Assembly (NCBI GenBank): GCA_014526335.1
Contig: JACTAT010000059.1
Coordinates: 2,875,312 to 2,939,311, forward strand
DNA: 64,000 nt
From: Chrysaora quinquecirrha
Taxonomy: Eukaryota; Cnidaria; Scyphozoa; Semaeostomeae; Pelagiidae
Direction of reading: 5' to 3'
In this document: positions 63,101 to 64,000 of the stretch, one piece after another
Layout of the letters: the number at the start of each line of letters is the position of its first letter
How positions within the stretch are numbered: position 1 is the first letter of the stretch
Position numbers and translations under genes: made by a program
The notes under the pieces: generated by a model
Database searches by the model: none
The model's input: the letters and a program-made list of their open reading frames with translations, nothing else
What the model was told of the DNA's origin: nothing

Positions 63101-63729
63101 CCCTCGCAATGAGCTCCTTCTTTAAGCTTCTCGGTCTTCAAGTGTTTATTGAGAAGCGAGTCATTAAAATGCAGCGTGATTCATTGTTACTCTTTCTCTT
63201 TCGTGGACATTAAGTCTTGACTTTAGGTTCTGTTTCCCATTCGTCATACCAGCCTGGACTTTAGTACTGGTCCTCAGTCCTGTTTCTAGGTCCTGATTCT
63301 TGCTAGTGTTCCTTAAAAATGGCCCATGATAAGAGCAGTATCTTAGTTAGCCCTGTTCTTATTCAAATCTGTCTCATTTGCCCGTTTTTCTTTGCAAAAA
63401 ATTATTCTTGCTTGATTATAATTAACGTAGTTTTAATCATGGTCCTCAGTCCTGTTTCCAGGTCCTGATCCTTGGTAGTTTTCCTTAAAACCAAGCCCAT
63501 GGTTTAGACAAATAGTCCCATTCGCCCAATAATTGAATCAATTTAACTTTTCCTTCGCGAAAAATAATTTATGCTTGATTATAATGACTGAAGATTTAAT
63601 GAAAATAAAAAGAAGCATCAACAATACTTACTGTGTATCTGTGTTTGATATCTTTATTTATAACTCTAAAGCATTTGTGTATTACTCTAACTGTCATTCC
63701 ATCGTTCGACATCAGCGTGTATGTTTTTC
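44710..63729 (-). CDS. Giant kinesin motor protein with very long coiled-coil tail (17 exons seen, 5' end outside window)
   Basis: Exons in transcript order: 63729-63632, 62683-62584, 62278-62155, 61524-61469, 60935-60805, 60130-60092, 59841-59768, 59441-59343, 59222-59108, 58973-58869, 57614-57563, 56154-56046 (5' edge uncertain), 53712-53509, 52727-52400, 51424-51362, 50821-45913 and 45184-44710. All are GT-AG, and phases match except at 56154. About 2,360 residues are encoded here. The protein should be an ATP-driven microtubule motor: a motor domain (starting inside the P-loop GKT), a short linker with globular pieces, about 1,635 residues mostly of coiled coil from one exon, and a Ser-rich then basic C-terminus. 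I cannot place it in a named kinesin family. It is not KIF5-like in tail sequence; CENP-E or KIF15 are similar only in general layout. It converges with the FNTA-like gene across the satellite. Confidence 0.93.
45913..50821 (-). CDS. Kinesin tail exon, about 1,635 residues of coiled coil
   Basis: One 4,909-bp exon. It opens with about 55 residues that are not coiled coil (SLYYLLMDKALLNCILLIG). Then come heptad-rich Glu/Lys/Leu repeats almost to the end. Two breaks are visible: a basic/Ser stretch around residues 480-510 (RSCSSPDKKFKTALANRPSS) and an acidic/Ser stretch around 1170-1215 (ENGSRASEDSLDNDEDKESG). Near the end (about 46170) is a CxxC pair, MLCESCQGNVQKRF. The donor GAG|GTAAGC at 45912-45913 overlaps an in-frame TAA; splicing to 45184 restores an Arg codon and continues the frame. 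The many open frames on the other strand are shadows. Confidence 0.95.
51362..57614 (-). CDS. Kinesin neck/linker exons
   Basis: Five exons (57563-57614, 56046-56154, 53509-53712, 52400-52727, 51362-51424) join motor to tail. The first two read as a short neck helix (DYKKLAECLAAKLESL; FIQSLKHEIANRK). The third encodes a compact-looking segment (ELMTLQLFYGLHGKGHLIG). The fourth has a Ser/Thr-rich start and then a helix (FLEHAQQIEMKYKNNVVAEK). The fifth is 63 bp. The second exon has a problem: after the acceptor at 56155-56156 the in-phase frame runs into a stop. Either the AG at 56132-56133 is used (exon 56046-56131, in phase) or one A is missing from an A run near 56135. Confidence 0.8.
51503..51665 (+). 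mobile_element. Second SINE-like family, copy with A and B boxes
   Basis: TGGTGTAATCC resembles a tRNA A box, and GGCTCGAGCCC about 45 bp on matches a B box. The body that follows (GGCGTCACGG, GGTCGAGGTTTCGATTGGTT, CTACTGAGATCCTA) is shared with 60.25-60.38 kb. It lies in a kinesin intron, antisense to the gene. Confidence 0.65.
53109..53381. mobile_element. MITE-like element, about 273 bp, TTAA-type flanks
   Basis: The left end GGCCCTGGTCAAACAATGAA and the right end GATCGTTTAGCCAGGGCC form long inverted repeats that continue as AACATTGTTTG. It is flanked by TTGA (53105-53108) and TTAA (53382-53385), consistent with an aged TTAA duplication. It lies in a kinesin intron. Interior words (TTGTTTGACAAG) are shared with the copy at 16.3 kb. 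Confidence 0.75.
55209..55336. mobile_element. Truncated MITE-like copy
   Basis: TTAA at 55205-55208 is followed by GGCCCTGGCCAAACGATCAA and family interior sequence. The right half and its inverted repeat are absent: the sequence passes directly into the CCTATA repeat. Confidence 0.7.
55337..55879. repeat. CCTATA/CCTACA hexanucleotide array
   Basis: About 540 bp of CCTATA and CCTACA hexamers with regular interruptions of the type ACACCTTTA. On the - strand it reads TATAGG and gives a spurious Gly-Ile repeat. It lies in a kinesin intron and abuts the truncated MITE copy. Confidence 0.95.
57135..57575. repeat. Three diverged tandem copies reaching the 57563 exon donor
   Basis: Repeated landmarks are CATTAGTGCTCGC / GATCAATGCTCGC / GATCAGTGCTCGC, then TTTTGCAACG and CAAAGGATTA-type words near 57236, 57407 and 57546. 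The third copy contains the real exon end and donor at 57563. The first two carry donor-like GTGGAT and GTGAAT at the matching place on the - strand. Confidence 0.7.
57615..58868 (-). other. Kinesin intron between the last motor exon and the neck exon
   Basis: About 1.25 kb. A moderately GC-richer patch at 58440-58800 is the only notable change. No exon, RNA gene or element is supported. Confidence 0.6.
58869..63729 (-). CDS. Kinesin motor-domain exons with an acidic loop-10 insertion
   Basis: Ten exons cover the motor from the P-loop on. In order: GKTYTLMSNDG; SYLQIYQDKIYDLL (helix 2/beta region); switch I MNRASSRSHAICEL across 62155/61524; an insertion of about 82 residues; KIYICDLAGSERIKRT (switch II, exon 59343-59441); LQEAQHINSSLLELGNVIQA; VPFRNSTLTRLLQEGL; GNCKTRLVVCVAP; and the final helix TKCSLNFGSRAMKVQ. 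All the nucleotide-sensing motifs in this part are intact. The insertion lies between beta6 and beta7 (loop 10), is encoded on four small exons and has about 24 Asp/Glu against 5 Lys/Arg. In KIF5 this loop is about 10 residues. Confidence 0.92.
60250..60376 (+). mobile_element. Second SINE-like family, 5'-truncated copy
   Basis: It starts near a B-box-like AAATTCGAGTCC and continues with TAGCGTCAC, GATCGAGGTCTCGATTAGTT and CTACTGAAATCCTAACGG, matching the 51.5-kb copy. The A-box part is missing. Confidence 0.6.
61525..62154 (-). other. Kinesin intron without recognised elements
   Basis: Flanked by normal GT-AG ends. I see no repeat partner or coding signal inside. Confidence 0.55.
62370..62552 (-). 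mobile_element. SINE-like dispersed repeat with tRNA-like boxes (copy 3)
   Basis: On the - strand it carries TAGCTCAGAAG (A-box-like) and GGTTCAAATCC (B box) with ATGATCAAAGAGTC between them on the + strand. It shares CAAGTCATACAGCCC and TTGAGCCTT with the copies at 14.0-14.3 kb. It lies in a kinesin intron in the sense of the gene. Confidence 0.65.
63258..63595. repeat. Diverged direct duplication, about 170 bp per copy
   Basis: Both copies share GGTCCTCAGTCCTGTTTC, AGGTCCTGAT, TTCCTTAAAA and, at their ends, TGCTTGATTATAAT. Offset is about 170 bp. It lies in the first kinesin intron seen here. Confidence 0.8.
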
Positions 63730-64000
63730 CTTTAAAAACAAAAAGGTAAACATTATTCTTTTACCATCCAAGGGAAGGCCTATTTGATGAGCACTAAATT
63801 GAATAAGAAATGCAATTTTTAGTACTGGAGTTTCTCGAATATTTGGTGATCTACAAGTTCGAGAAGAGTAAAAAAGAATATAATAAGAACAGTAAAGAAA
63901 AGATGTCAAGGGTTATTGACAGCTTGTGAAATGTCGTGTTTAAACAACATTAACAAAACAACAACAGATTATTTGGAATCGGAAAAAAATATATCGTTGA
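63730..64000 (-). other. Start of the kinesin intron running off the window
   Basis: The exon at 63632-63729 begins with the second and third bases of the P-loop Gly codon, so an upstream exon ending in G must exist. No GQTG-type exon is found before the window edge. Confidence 0.6.

Overview
This window is nuclear DNA from an animal, most likely an invertebrate. The genes are AT-rich, split by many GT-AG introns, and include a farnesyltransferase alpha subunit, a heterotrimeric G-protein alpha subunit and a large kinesin. Sequence alone does not fix the phylum. The sparse genes, dispersed short elements and long satellite would suit a cnidarian, a sponge or another early-branching animal, but this is inference.

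Layout from left to right: (1) the 3'-terminal exon of an unrecognised + strand gene (241-1130). (2) A trinucleotide-repeat block of about 760 bp. (3) A complete seven-exon farnesyltransferase/geranylgeranyltransferase-I alpha subunit gene on the + strand (2463-15810). Its exons sum to 957 nt, that is 318 codons plus stop, with every junction in phase. Its first intron holds a 337-bp tandem repeat (about 6.5 copies) and inverted, diverged relatives of it. Its fifth intron holds an intact, intronless, antisense G-alpha gene (12452-13489). (4) A satellite array of nearly 24 kb (about 17530-41412) with a unit of about 190-197 bp, roughly 120 copies and visible higher-order structure. (5) A gene-poor stretch (41.5-44.7 kb). 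(6) A giant kinesin gene on the - strand, from the right edge to 44710. I traced 17 exons, which encode about 2,360 residues: most of a motor domain, a linker, a coiled-coil tail of about 1,635 residues in one 4.9-kb exon, and a basic C-terminus. The first part of the motor, up to the P-loop, lies beyond the right edge.

The FNTA-like and kinesin genes converge on the satellite, so the array separates two 3' ends. Introns of both genes and the space between them carry short mobile elements: a family with terminal inverted repeats at TTAA-like sites, and two families with tRNA-promoter-like boxes. No operon, CRISPR array, rRNA or functional tRNA was seen.

Points most worth checking: the acidic insertion in loop 10 of the kinesin motor; the nested intronless G-alpha with altered nucleotide-binding residues; the intron-like signals and higher-order organisation of the satellite; and co-varying homopolymer lengths, which suggest that parts of the assembly are under-polished and may explain an apparent frameshift in one kinesin exon.
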